Source: Aristolochia californica
Taxonomy: Eukaryota; Streptophyta; Magnoliopsida; Piperales; Aristolochiaceae
Length of the DNA stretch: 64,000 bases
Direction of reading: 5' to 3'
NCBI GenBank assembly: GCA_029961685.1
Contig: JARWKL010000001.1
Location: 53,656,062 to 53,720,061, forward strand
The notes beneath the pieces were generated by a model. That model ran no database searches. It had not been told where the DNA came from and worked only from the letters and a program-made list of their open reading frames with translations. The translations under genes were made by a program, and so were the position numbers. Numbering within the stretch: the stretch's first letter is position 1; every line of letters starts with the position of its first letter. Positions 22,601 through 37,600 of the stretch are shown here, in pieces.

Positions 22601-25600
22601 GATAACGTAATCAGTTGACCCAGTCACTGTAATAATTGCCGAATTTCCTCATAGGATCTAGTGTGTCAAGAGGCGTCCTTATCCTTGACTATAGAGTTGG
22701 CCCAAGTAGGTTTACCAAATTTGTCCCAACATTTCTCAGAAATATGATTAGTCCTACCACAATAAACACATTTCTGATCCCCCCGATCATTTCGGCCACG
22801 ACCATGGGTTGTGTAAGAGCGACCTATTATTACCACCATGAACACGTCTACCTCTATTATTACCACCATGAAACTGACCATCAGGCTTACCAATAGAAGA
22901 TTGAAGGTTAAGAGCAGTTGCTTCTGTGAGGGTTCCACTTGACTCATTCTTATTTACAATTGCACCTTCAGCTCGAAGAACTCTGTTAAAGGCTTGTTCA
23001 AGAGTGGTCACATCCTCATTGACCAACAATTGAGCTCTAATAGCATCATACTCATGCCCTAAACCATCCAAAAATCGGGCTACTTGAATCTGATTTTCTT
23101 TGTTAAGAACATTGAAGACATTCGTAGTAAAAGGATGGAATGTACTAATCTCTTGTAGTACTCCCCTCAGCTCAGTGAAGTAATCTATCACTGATCTAAC
23201 TCTATGCTTCATATTAAAGAACTTCACATATAACTTGTAGACCCTTGACAAATTACTTTCTTGAGACAAAATGGAAGCCAATGTAGTCCACATTGCCTTA
23301 ACAACACTGCAACTCAAAATCTATATTCCATACTGTTGACCAACCAGATCATTACTAAATTATCTTCTATCACCCAATCTTCAGTAACAGGTACCGGGGG
23401 ATCATCATTTATATATTTTGCAATTCTTCTGGCTCTCAAATACATCAAAACTAATCTAGACCAGTTTACATAATTCGATCAGTTCAACCGGATCGTAGTT
23501 ATATGAATAGACTGAGAGAATTTCACATCTGAGCTCTCAGCAATTCTTTGGACAGCAATCCGTGTGCTATAATCAACCATTAAATATCACCAAACACCAC
23601 AATTAAGTACACTAGAGCATCAATTAACCAAAGGGAAGCACTTTCCCCAAATTTTTATGTTTGCGTAGTCAAGTGGGCCTTACACCGAATTCAATTAGGG
23701 CAATGCAGTACCCAATTCATTCAATTTAGAACCAATAGTGTTCAATTCCAGCAATTGAGACCATAAATAGATGAAAGAATGATCTAATTGCAAGAAATCA
23801 GGATGACGTAGGCTATATGGATGATGACGCAAACATTAGGTTGATGACGCATGTAGATTTGAGAAATTTCCTCAAATTGGGATCATCAAACACTTCTAAA
23901 TCCTAACATTCAATCAAATAGAAGTAGTAGTCATTAGCCAATAGGCTAAGATAGGCAGAAAAAGGGAAAAAAATGGAATTTTTAACCTACCAGTCCAGAA
24001 ATCTGGGGAAAATCTTCAAGAAGATTGCTGAAAATGGACAGAAGATCCACAAAATCGAAAGAAACTTACCCAAGAATTGCGTTACTGCTCTAATACCATG
24101 AAAAATAGGTGATTTGGGGAGAAAATAGAAGAGGAAAAAGATTTCTGGAAGATGGGCAGCTTTGTTGCCTTGGAATCCAAGCCGGAAAGGCCCTTCGTGC
24201 TTCTTTATAATCAGGTTTTAAGTGAAAATTTACAAAATGACCAAAATACCCCTGAACTTATATTTTAACACGAAGAGAAAGAGAAACACGAAAGCTTTAG
24301 CGATTTCCACTTTTGACACTTGAAATTGATTATCTTTTTTTGCTTATTTCTTTTTTTTTTTCTTTCTCATCTTCTTAATCCCTTTCTTCTTTTCGATCAT
24401 CTTTTTTTTTTAACCATCTAAGTTTGTTGCGTCTGTGATGCCATGAAATTTTGCAGGAGAAAAGTGTTGGGGACATTAGAGTTTGGAGGTCCCTCTCCCC
24501 TATTTATAAATTTACAATTTATAATTTAACAAGCTGAAGCTATGAGCTGCAGCTTGTGGGAGAGTGATAGAAGCTATAGTTTTGTGTTTGTTTAGTTTTT
24601 TTTATTCTCCAGGAAAATGTTTTCCTTAGAAACTGGACTCTTTGGGTTTAAGGGAAGTAGAGACATTATTATAAATTTTACCATTGATTAAGTTAAAACT
24701 AGAGACGAGGGGTTTCTAAAACCTAATCTATTTCACACTATTATTTTTTTAAATTTCATACTACCATTGTGATAGGGAACTAATTGTAATCTAGACTCGA
24801 TATGTCCCATTGAACATTTGGCACCTACAATCTTGTTAAATTGGGTCGAAGGCCCTATCCCAAAATGACTAGCCAACTTAGGAAATCTCTTTACCAACTA
24901 ATAAACTCAAGATCTTTGTACTCACTAATCTGTGGAACACTATTCCTTAACACTTACCCTCACGTGTAGACCATCTTTTTGTGGCTCTACAAGTGGATAA
25001 TTTAGGAGTAGGCAGTTTAGGTGTAGGCCCTCTTTTGTGGCTCTACAAGTGGATAGTTTTTAGGTGTAGGCCCTCTTTTGTGGGTCTACAAGTAGATAGT
25101 TTTTAGGTGTAGGCCCACATATGAGTACCTGCTCTGATACCATGTTAAATTGGGTCAAAGGCCCTATCCCAAAATGACTAGCCAACTTAGGAAACCTCTT
25201 TACCAACTAACAAACTCAAGATCTTTGTACTCACTAATCTAAGTGTGACTATTCCACCTTTTCAATTTTCATAAGTCACTTTTAAAAAGATTTCCGTGTA
25301 TCAATCCATGTCTCTTTGCTAGTTAAAATAACATAAAGAAGTAAATTTACTAACTCATTATATGTTATTTAAATTGTATTTAAGAAATTACAATAGTATC
25401 AATTAGATACCCTTTACATTTTAAAATTTTGCATGATAAACTCATTGTTTGGACATGACATGTTGAAATCAAGTTTAAAGACTGTTTGCTCTTTTGAAAG
25501 GCTTACCAATTAAAGAATATTTGTCAAAGAATAACATTATGTACATAGTTTTTTTCCCCGTAATTAACATTATTTACATAGTTGCTACATAGTCTTATAT

Positions 25601-28600
25601 AAATTCATTTTATAATATATATACATACATATAAATACATATCTATTTATTTAATGTCTATATACTAATATACATGCATTGAGTCAACACTGAGAAAACT
25701 CATCTGAGTTACTGATCCGAGTTGGAGAGTAGCGGTTATCCGATTTGATTCCAATTGCCAGTTTCTCAACGATGGGCATGAGTGATTATTTTCCTCCTAG
25801 TTTGCTATTTACCCTACTTAACATCTTAGCTCTATATGAATTATATGTTAATGATCTGTTTTTGGTTTGACATAATCTTCAGATATGTAGTCCCAAACCA
25901 TAGTAAGATGTCTCATATAGATCAATATGAAAGCACTAGGAGACTCTAAGTTTGTATGTCGGCAGTCATCATTATAACTGCTACTAAGGGAGGTTGTTTC
26001 ATTATCAGCTAGTGCCTTTAGTATATCTGATACTACCCATTTCTATGTCAATATTTACTGGAAAACTGCCAGCTTGCAAAAATTCTCGCTTGTGTAAGTA
26101 TCTTGTCCGGAAAGATGCATGCTACGTAGAGTAAGCTGTTACAGTTGTAGTACAATAGATAAAGCAACTTTGTGGTTTCCGCTGCAGGTTTGCTTCAGAA
26201 GTTTTTCATGAGTTGCATGAACAAGCAACAGCTACAGCTGATAGAAGCCATAAAATGATCATCCGTGTACAAAACATTGAAGCAGCACTTCCTCCTCTTG
26301 AACAAGCAATTTCAGCCCAAAGAAGTCATATACATTTTGCTTACACTGCAGGTGTGTTTTATTAATTTTTTTGAGAATGTTGGTATGTTTTGATCTTATG
26401 AGGCCAGTATTTCCTTGCACATAATATATAGGGAAAATTTCACCACTGCTGTAGAATGGAAGGGTAATGCCCACAGCAAGCTGCCTTCAGGATAGCTCAA
26501 CTTTTGCTGGCTGATCTAATAAGCCATTGGCTCTGCAACTTACATCTCTTCAGTTTGATAGTCCATGTTGAGATGATGTCTGAAAATTCATCAAATAGGT
26601 AACCTGGTCACTTGGGTGGTGCTGATTTCTTGACCATCCAAGTGATGACATTTACTGAATCACCTTCTAGGATCAAAGGATCCTAGAAACTTTAGGAAAA
26701 TGCCTTACACCATTGAGAAGTGTTAGGAATTAGATGCCCTAATCCTAAACTAACGAGAACAATAATAATAAACTCTGAAGAAGGGGAAAACAAGCACGGA
26801 AAAGCACAACAAGATTTATATAGGTTCGCCTCAAGGGGAGACCACGTCCTATCTTCTACTGCTGTAGTAATCTACTATGAAGTTGAAATAGTTTACAAGA
26901 GAAATCACACACTTACAGGTGTTTCTCTCGAACCTCTCGGGCTGCAACTCGAGATGCCCCTCGGATTAAGATTATTAAAAACCCTAATAGCTCTGCCCCC
27001 GCACCCTCCTTCCAACCCCCACGACGACGTTACCGCGACCAACTCAGCGTAAGGTGTTAATTAGGCTCCACAACTTAACAAGAAGAGTATGTGCTTTTGC
27101 TTGTAACATTGTCCAAGAGTCTTAGAGAAAATGAGAAGGACAACACTGCAGTGGTTTCTAATACTCTTTTGGATTTCTGCGGGATTGGTTTTCCTATAGA
27201 AAACCATCAAAATTTTTCTTCGACCATCGTTCATGTGGGGCTGCCATGTGGAGGGGGTGGGGGTGTAGGATTTGATTACTTATAATGGACTAATAGTGAT
27301 ATCTTATTATGAAGCGGGGGAAGGGCGCATTTGCTGGAGTGGACAGGTCCAAAGGAGAATGGAGTGATTATTCATTTCAACCACATGGCCCAGTAAACTA
27401 GGTAAGTGGGGAAACTTTTTTTGTTTGTTTTATTGCCATAGACTCCAAGGCACTGCTTCTTTTTGCTATCTTCCATGGTCTTTTTCTCATACTTGGATGA
27501 AGCTAGGAATGGCATTGGATGGCAAACTAGCTTAGAATTACCCCCAACACGTACGTGGTGATGGAGCAATTGAAAATGGCATGATTAAGTTACTCCTTTA
27601 CATCTCTCTTCTCCCTATTGCATTATTTCTCCGCAGCGAAATTCCATAGCCATTTGGCTTAGAACATTGATTCATGTTTTTAGCCTCTTGATCATACGTG
27701 ATTCTTTTTCACTAAAAGGTATTTGAACCAGTCTAGAGTTCTCCACTTCTAAAATTTTCTTTGAATTGCTTCAAGCTCTGAGACTGTGCTTGTTGGCCAA
27801 GGAATTAAGGATAGTAAATAACTGGGTAAGTGTGCGGGGGTTGGCTTAATAAGTGTTGCATTGCCTGCAAGCGTGAGTAGCTGCCGTTACAAAGTTATCA
27901 GTCTTTTTTCCAATTGTTCAATTAAGGGGATCCCTAGTTGCTTGATAGCTCTACTCTTGCAGAGTTGTAGGCCAAGATAGAAGGAAGATTTATGACTTTG
28001 TAAGACAGGATATCAGCCATTGTTTTCACTCTCCGTGGTTCAAGATTTTTCCCATATAGGCTGGACATATCTAGTTTACCCTTCGCCTTGAGATGATCTC
28101 AAAGATGGGGACCTGGTCTTCCTGCCTCTCACATAGGATGTTGGTATCATTTGCAAATGGCAAGAAGGAATTCTGAGCTCTGGGTCTGTAGGACCAAATT
28201 CTGAAATCGTCACATTTTCTTTACCTGTCCGAAATGGAGAATACAATTGCTTCTCCCAGCACATTAAAGAGTAGCAGGAGAGAGGGTCCTCCTGCTTCCA
28301 TCCCCTTGAGTTCTTGAAAAATCCTTTTGTTGTACCTCTAATGAGAAATGAGTACGAAACCAAGTTTATACACCTTCAAAGCCACATCCTTCACCTTTCT
28401 TTAAATCCATAGGAAGTCAAGGAACCACCAATATACTATGTCAAATGCTAGTTTTAACACTACCCCTTGCTTCCCTCTTTTTACAGTGGTCTATAAGTTC
28501 ATGCACTGTGATCACTGAGTTTATAATGTCTTCCCTTCAAGAATGCGGCTTGGTTTTCGCTTCTTTCATTAGAGAACTTTCTTCTTCTTGATGCTAGACT

Positions 28601-31600
28601 CTTGCCATTATTTCTTGGGGGTGTAGTGCCGCCGAATCACCAAAATAAAGTTGATTGAGAAGGCTAGAATATTGGTAACCCAACCAAGAATTTCCTACCC
28701 TGAAACAAGAAATTTTTACCTTCTTCATAATCCTCAAGTCCCATATTGCTAACTCCATATTCGTAGCAGTACTTGTAGTGTAATGTGACAATTGCTTCAT
28801 GAGCTGCTTGAATTTGCTTGTGATGTCCACCGTAAACTCCTCAAAATCTGATTCTGGCATACTGTCCATGCTATTTTTTAGGATCTAGAGTCTTGGCACT
28901 GGCCTTGATTGTACACTAGCTTTGATACCAAATAAGACCATCAAATCACTGAAATAAACTTGATAGAGAATGCTGGTATATTGGTAACGTAACCCCCTTT
29001 TTTTCAACTCTTGAACATTCCTGGTTTTCAAGTTCTAAGGGGAGAAATTGAATATTCAAGTGCTGTTTTGTAACTAGCAGTAGCTAGCACTAAAGAGAAA
29101 AACTACACAGCAAGTATTCTCAGCAAACAAAAGGAAAAAGAAGCAATGGTTCTTTGAGCAACCAAATATAAAAAATTGAATCTTGAAAACATATGAAAGT
29201 TACGTCATACCTCCCAATTTACAGACAGACTCTTAAACTACCTTGCTTTGCCAAAATAGGCTACATCACTTTGGTAGAATTTTCCTAGAACTAGACTTCC
29301 TAATTAGATTGAACTTGACTTGCTAAAATTAAAAACCACTTGCTTAAAAAGAATTTCATCAAATAATTGAAGCAGAAACCACCAACAATGATTATGACTT
29401 TCCTAAATCGACTAATAATAAAGGAAATTACAAACCAAACACTTTCTTAAATAAAACTCTCCTAACTAGGACTTAATAACAAACTAGAAAACTAATAACA
29501 AACTAGAAAACTAATACAAGTAGAAACAGGCTGACTTTTAGAAAGTACCATAATAGAGTACTTTCCTAAAACCAATGATATAAACTAACATGGTTGCCGA
29601 CCTGGTTAGGTGACTGTGTCTGGGTCGGACCGGTTGACAGCCTGTCGAATGGTGCAGATCTCATATTTTTATGTTTAAAAAATATTAAAATATGTAAAAA
29701 TATTTAAAGTATACATTAAATTCTAAAAAAATATTAAATATTCTAAAAATTTTTAAACATAAAAACATAACAAAATGTATACAGAATAGAACCTGGATTC
29801 AATACCTAAAAATATAAGTCGACAACCTATGGAGTCATTCTCCACATCCTTAGAGAAATCAAGTAAGAAACACATTAACCCAATAACAATTTAAAACTAA
29901 TGACCATCACAAAACCACAACTATCAATGTATCATCATTGATTCCATTTATATAATCACAACTTCAAATTATAGCACAACAATCAAGAAAATTTAAGATT
30001 CATAATCCATTCTAATCAAATTCAAAAGAGCTAAGTAGCATAAGTCAAAAGTTTACACAAAATCAAATTGTCCAAAATTGAAAGTAGTTTAAAGTTTAAA
30101 CAACTCCAAACACCATTCCTATTGCTCCATCCTAAACGTCATCATCACCATATTCAAAGTTTAAACATCATTTTCATCATAAACAACATATCTCCAAAAA
30201 TCTTAAAAATAATTTCCAACATCTTAAACATCATCTCTGAAACATCCTAAGCATCATCGTCAAACAATTCATTCCCACTAGTTCCCTTGCCAAGATTAAA
30301 TGCTTCTTGAGCCACTTGTTCTTGTTCTTTGAATGATCTTACAAACACACAAAGATAATCATTAGTTATAGCAAGTAAGAAATCAAGTAAGAAATACATT
30401 AACCCAATAACAATTTAAAACTAATGACCATCACAAAATCACAACTATTAATGTATCATCATTGATTCCATTTATATTATCACAAATTCAAATTATAGGA
30501 CAACAATCAACAAAATTTAAGATTCATGATCCATTCTAATCAAATTCAAAAGAGCCAAGTAGCATAAGTCAAAAGTTTACATGAAATCAAATTGTCCAAA
30601 ATTGAAAGTAGTTTAAAGTTTAAACAACTCCACACATCATTATTATTGCTCCATCCTAAACGTCATCATCACCATATTCAAAGTTTAAACATTATTTTCA
30701 TCATAAAGAACATATCTCCAAACATCTTAAAAATAATTTCCAACATCCAAAACATCATCTTCGAAACATCCTCAGCATCATCTTCAAACAATTCATTTTC
30801 ACTAGTTCCCTTGCCAAGATTAAATGCTTCTTGAGCCACTTCTTCTTGTTCTTTGAATGATTCTACAAACACACAAAGATAATCATTAGTTATAGCAAGT
30901 AAGAAAAAGCAACACTGATTTTTAGCAATAATAAACAGTTTATACCTTCATTGTCAACCTTTGGTTGAATACATTGTGGGCGCACATTCACCCATTGTTC
31001 AACTTCTCTAACAGCAATGGTGGAAGAATCATTGTCTATAACTCAATCTTCTATAAAATGCATATCCTCAAAAGAAATTGGATAAAAAAATTTCTTTTTC
31101 TTTTGAGGTTTTCCCTACAATAAAAGGATGATTTGCGTGTGTAAGTTACTAAATCAAATCTTCACAAAAATAAATTTACACAAATATTTGATTTTACTTG
31201 CCTTAACTGAAAATTGTAGTGAATATACATGATCATTAAGACTCTTTTGCTCCAATCTACTCCTCTTCTTGGAATGGATCTGCTTGAAAGTACTCCAGTT
31301 ATGTTCACATCCAGATGCACTACTTGTTTGACTTAAAACTCAAATAGCCATCTTTTGTAAAAGTGGAACAGCATTACCAAAAATTTTCCACCACTGAGCT
31401 GTAAAATGTTTAAGTAAACAACAAAATAATAAGAAAACAACAAGTAAATGAAAAAATATACTGAAACAATCAACATATAAAGAGAAAAAGTTTCAAGAAA
31501 TTTACATGGAAGCATGTCTTTGTGAGCCTTGATAGCCATTGCTAGTCCAAAGTCTCCTTGTGCGTCTTGATACATTTGTAGTTCTTGACCAAATTTCACT

Positions 31601-34600
31601 TGAATTTTAGGATTTTCATAATAGAACTTCTCAATGACATCCAAAAGATCAACATTTACTCTAGGATGGCTAGCAACAGAAGGGGCTGAAATAAAATCTT
31701 GGATTCAGCCAATAACCTACTGAATGGAGAGGCCGATTGAGTTGGCTGCCCACTGACTATCAATAATCCTCATATAAGAGTCATACTCTTCTCTTCTCCC
31801 TTTTGTCACTGCCCGATTTGTCTCCCTCACTCTCCTCATCTCTTCATCATATGTAACTCATAGAAGGTTTATCTTCACCATCCACCATCCTTGACACTTT
31901 GACGAGAGAGTTTGTGACATTCATGTCCTAGGTACATTTCGACCAAACATCTGAGTTTAACACCACATGATAAACTTCCACTCGAGCCTTTATTTTGCTA
32001 ATTGTATTGTCAGTCCATACCTTGATAATTACCATTGACATCAAAGCTTCCTATTTTTTTATTTTTTTTGGAGACTCTGAAGTGTCAAATTTTTTATTTT
32101 TTATTTTGAAATAGTGCTGAAAGTGTCAAAAAATTAGTAGCAAATTGTCTACTAGACGAATCAACTCTGTACCATTACTAAGCTATCTGCTAGACGAATC
32201 AACTCTCTACCACTACTAAGCTGTCTAATCAAAGTCAGCACAAAAGTGTGATTGTAAACAAATTTAATAATGGTCTTTGAATCACCAACTACTTGCTGCA
32301 CTTCTCCTATTTCTTTTGCAAAATCTTCAAGAATCAAATTTACACAATGAGCACTACAAAGGGTCCTATGTAGCTTTGGGAACTCTTGCATTAAAAGCCT
32401 TCTTGCTGCTACATAATTAGCTGCATGATCGATAACAATTGGGACAACATTATCTGTTCCAACATAATTAATGACATCCTTAAAGATATTAAACAAGTTT
32501 CTGCAGTTTGGACTCCTCAGATGTATCTATTGATTTCAATAAAACAATACTCCATGGACAATAAATAAGAAAGTTTATCAATGTTCTATTACGAGTATCT
32601 ATCCACCCATCTGCCATAATAGGGCATCTTGTCTCTTCCCAATCACCCTTAAAAGAGGAAACATAATCTTTGACCACACTAACTGTCAAGTCCAATTATT
32701 TACCTCGTGCATCATGAATTGAAGGACCCTTGAATGCTGGGCCGATGGAACATATGATATCAATCGTAAGTTGGAAATAAGAGGAATTGAGGGCATTGAA
32801 TGTTATGCAAGCATCATATATCCATTTCAAGATAGCTAGTATTGCATTTTCAATAGTATCTTTACCAGCCTTCAAACTTTTATTAGTAGGTTGAGACCAA
32901 GGTGTTGTATGTGGGAAACGTTATGACTCAAGACACCTTTACCCGTAGGTGGTTTGGCCTTTAATGTCTTTCTTCCACATTACTGTGTGCTCTCTCATGA
33001 AGGTTCTTCCCTTTCATTCTCAGCATCCAAATCAACTATATCTTCTTCAGATGAATATGATCTCTTTCTCTTTTTTCCTTTGCAAATTCATCTAAAGCTT
33101 TAGAGATTTGATACTCCACTCTAGGAGGTACCTTACAACTAGGAGCAATCTGTCCTTATTACTAAGATGTGCCTTCATCCTATTTATTCCTCCACCATTA
33201 AATGTCTTAGAGCAATATAAGCATTGGATCTTTTTATCCTTGTCTCCTTCCCTATCAACTAACCTACAATGATTCCAAGATACATCTGATTTCCCCTGTA
33301 TTCCTTGTAATGAAATAGATGGTGTGGAAGAAGTCTGGAGCTCAAACCATCCGCCATGACAAAAAGTATGTAGTATTAACCAATCAAAAATCAAAAAGAT
33401 AAAAGAGAATGGGAAACTACCATAAAGAGAAGATAAAATCAGAAACTTATTCTAAGTGCAAAACTATAAAAATTAGAAAAAAAAAACTGACAAGAAAATA
33501 TAAAAGAAACAACTTAAACTTGCCTATTCTATGAAACTCTAATTAACTACAAAGCTTAAAATATTTCTCCAAAATCCTACTACAACAAACAAAAGTAGGT
33601 AAGCCTTACACAATGAAAACATGCAATAAGCACTGCATCACCCCAATAGGACTTGGTAACATATATATGAATAAGTATTGTGCGTGCAACTTCTAAAAGA
33701 TAACGATTTTTACATTCAGCTACTCCATTCTATTGTGGAGTGAAGACACAATGACTAGTGAATGATGCCACCATCAAACTTTTGATTCATAAATTCCAAA
33801 CGATTGTTGGCATGAAAAAAACAAAGAGATCAAACTAGGTCTTGATTTAGTTATTAAATCTTTGAAATACATCAAATAATTCTAATTTCTCTCGTAGAAG
33901 ATACACCCAAGTTGCAAGACTAAAATCATTAATGAAGGAAACAAAATACTTATATATCCAAAGATTCTAAAAACAGGTCAAGGTCCCCATACATTAGAAT
34001 GAACAATCTCAAACAAACTACTACTCTTTGTTTGGATTAAAGGAAATGTAGTCCGATAATGCTTGCCCAATCGACACGAGTCACACTTAAATGACAAACT
34101 TGAAGGAAAAGTAGGAAATAGTTGGACCAACTTTGTAGGAGAAGGATGTCCTAGCCGTAAGTGCCATTGGAAGGGTGAAACTCAACATGAATGGTAGGTG
34201 AAGGCAGCTATGGGTGGCCTTCCAGATGATATATGCCTCCTCTCTCACACGCGAAACAAATCATCCTCCTCATCATGAGATCCTGAAACACACAATGAGA
34301 AGAATAAAAAGTCATTGAACAATTCATAGACTTTGAAGCTGACTAATTGATAATAAATTAAGTAGAAACTTAGGAACGAACAATATAGATTGTCGTGACA
34401 TGAATCGGGAAGGTGCAATTTTGACCACTCCTAACCCATCAACAAATGTAACACATTTTATAATTGGAGACTTTCAAATCAGTTAATAAGGATGACATAC
34501 CTGACATATGAGTGGAGGCTCCTGAGTAACCCAGGAAGACATGGGGCGCATGTGTAAGGCAGATACCTGAACTGGCAAGGGTAGCGATAGGAAATGTAGG

Positions 34601-37600
34601 CTAAGGAGGAGGAAGTTGAGGTTAATATGTTGGACAAGCTGCTGCAACTCATCAGAAGCACTTGGTAGAATACCTACCATAGATCTAGCAAAGTACTCGG
34701 TGCTGTCTTGAACCAAGGAATTGTCCCATGAGGGCTTACCAAACTTACTCTAGCTCTTATTAAAAAAATGATTCGTGCATCCACAATGAATACTTTTTCT
34801 GTCTCTTTTGCCCTCCCTTCGGCCTCATCCTCTACATGAACCATCTCTGCCTCTATCTCTACCTCTGGCATTTCCATTACGACCTCTAATAGATTCTAGC
34901 CAAGAGTATTTAGTGCATCTACATTAACACCTTTAACTTCTTTACTTCCCTTGAATGTAATTGTTGTCTCTGCATGTATAACTCTATTAAAGGTAGTAGA
35001 GAGTGATGAGATGTCATCTGAGGCAAGCAACTAAGCCCTGATTGCATCAAAGTCTAGTCCCAATCAATCTAAGAACTTAGCAACATGTATCGTTCCCTAT
35101 GGCTTTCGAAGCTTCTTTTCATCAATGGTGAAAGGATGAGACATTGATTTCCTATAGAATGCCTTGTAATTCATTGTAGTATTCGATGATTATCCTTTCA
35201 CCTCGCTTAAGGCTAAAAAGTTTAGGATACAACTCGTATACTTGAGATTGATTGCTATTCTGTGCATATAATGTTTCCAAAGATACTCAGATTCCTTTGG
35301 TAGTTTATAGTTCATAATCTGATTTCTCAATTTTCAATCATACTGTTGAGTAACTAGGTCATGACCTGGCTATCTTTTGTTTCGCAGTTATTTTTAAAAG
35401 AAACTGGTGGATCATCTCTAATGAACTTTGACTTCTGTTTGGCCTTAAGGTAGATAAGAATTGACTTAAACCTACTGAGATAATTCTGTCGATTTAGCCT
35501 TTTAATACTAATCAGAATTGTATCTTTGCGTTTAGAGCCTCCAAATTCCCTTGAGGGGATGATTATTTCACCAAAAATCAGCCATAAGCACAAACGACTA
35601 TCAAAATAATGCACCAAAAACTTTACCACAGCAATATCCCTGCAGAAACTATGTGGGCTCCGCTTCACAAATCAGGGTTTGATCAAATACACACATATGC
35701 ATCAATGGCATACAACAATCATGGAATTCACATAAATCCAACCTTAAACTGCCAAACTGGGCACAAAATAGATTGACGTCAGCCTACCAAGAGGTGACGC
35801 AAAGACACCAGACCAAATCTTAAGTCTCTGCACCTGGTAGATGGGATAATCCTCTGAGTCAAAAACCCTCTTGGGCTCTAATCAGACATAAAATTGCTCA
35901 ATAGACAAAAAAAAAAAACCATCAGCCTTAGGGTTATGGCAGAAAAAGAACCCAAAAAATCAAACCTTGACTCCTAATCAATATCAAACCTCAAAATCCT
36001 CTTTTTTTAGAAGATGCTGTGTTCAAAGGAGAAAGGAGAGGTTCTCACAGGCTTGACATCAGGACCCTACTGATCTGATACCATGTCAAGAAATAAGAAA
36101 CAGAGATTGAGAGAAGAGAATAAGAGCAAAGAGGAGAAAAGAGTGCTTAAAGAGAGCGTGAGAGAAGCTCTAGTTGGGGTTCTGAATGCGACCCCTAATT
36201 CTCTTTATTCACTAAGTGAGGTTAAGGGACAATTACTTATACCCCTCTTACTCTTAACTCCTTATAACTACACATCTACACCTCTAAAATCTGGACTATA
36301 GACACATGTAAACATTCTGAACATGATAGTACCGTCACTGAAATATACAGATCATGTGAAATGACCAAACTGCCCCTTATACCACATTTTAACAGAGAGC
36401 AGGATCCACTTCTCTTTCAATGACCTTAGTCTCTACTTTTTTGGTTGATTGTTTTGTCAAATCTGATGGTCAATTTTATAGTCAATTTGGTGGCTATTAA
36501 TATAGTTTGTTGTTGGTTTTTGACAGAGATGAGTGTGTTAACCACAGGTAGAAACCCAATAATTTCTTTTTTTTTCTTAAAAATTCCCCTTTTGGCCCTG
36601 ACTTATGTGCCTTGTTAAAATTGCAGCTATCTCCCTTCACGTTTAATAATTAGTGGGCATACCGGCTAAAATTAAAAAAAAATGAATGAGGCTGTTAACT
36701 AAAGACAAAAGACCTAAATAAGTTTTGGATATTAACTGCCTGCACTTAGTGGTATAATATGAAGGCTAAAAAGTTTTGAATGTTTTTTGATTGAGAAGTC
36801 ATATCATCAGCAATATGAAGGGATCTTATTGGTTTTACTTTATGAATGTTAAGTTGGGTCCAAGGCCTATCCCAAAATGAGAACTTGTCTTCTCAGATTC
36901 TTCTTCAAGTTCTTCACATTGATCATGTTGCGCTTGTTTTGTATTTGATGGTTAGGTGCCACACTCTTTACCTAAATTTGGGACTACATCTATATGTAGA
37001 GTAATATATGTATTCTACTAGTCAAAGATAATGCAGACCCTAAATCTTTATGCAGGCATGTCTAGAATTGTACTTTAGTCTTTCCATGGCATTCAAATCT
37101 TAAACTTAGCACTATGAAGTGCCTATGAAAGTTACGACTTCCTCATGGTGAACTAGGGAAACCACTTGAATTGAACATTTTTCATTTTAACGTTATAGAG
37201 AAAGTAAATGACAACCTTTTTTCCTGATCCCTCTTTTGTGACTAAACAATTGTTTATGTGAGTGGGATTGATCTCACATGAGATAACCCTAGGAAAAATT
37301 TTGTGGTTAACAGTTGGGAAAAAAACCTCGAAACTTTGGTGAGCTTTTTTGGGATGAGCCTGGACCCAACTTTAACATAACATCAGAGCAAGGCGACTAT
37401 TCTGGTGACTCTAGTTTGTACTTTTGTTGATCTTTACCCAATTTGTGTTGTCCATGTCTTTGGCCCATGGTCATTTGTTTAGGCCTGGACGTGAGAGGAT
37501 TGTTAGCACCCACTTATTTCAATGTTAGGAAAAAAACTGGCTATTAGTTTGGAAAAGGTTTTGACTTCGGCCAGTCACTATGGGATGGACTTGGACCCAA

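Larger units (their letters stand above)
19149..24270 (-). mobile_element. Ty1/Copia retrotransposon (both LTRs, decayed) in SCAR intron 1
   Basis: 5.1 kb in antisense to SCAR. LTRs are 19149-19321 and 24099-24270, close in sequence and running TG to CA. The minus strand has a Met-tRNA type primer site TGGTATTAGAGC next to 24099 and a polypurine tract TTGAGGAGG next to 19321. Domain order gag, protease, integrase, RT, RNase H is the Copia order. Frames are broken by several shifts and stops, so it is not autonomous. The 5-bp flanks (GATAC and CGAAG) do not match. Confidence 0.9.

Noticed and set aside
30068..30834. Two similar plus-strand peptides of 60 and 80 residues
   Set aside because: They are the antisense of the duplicated hAT tail, so their similarity comes from the 524-bp duplication and not from two genes.
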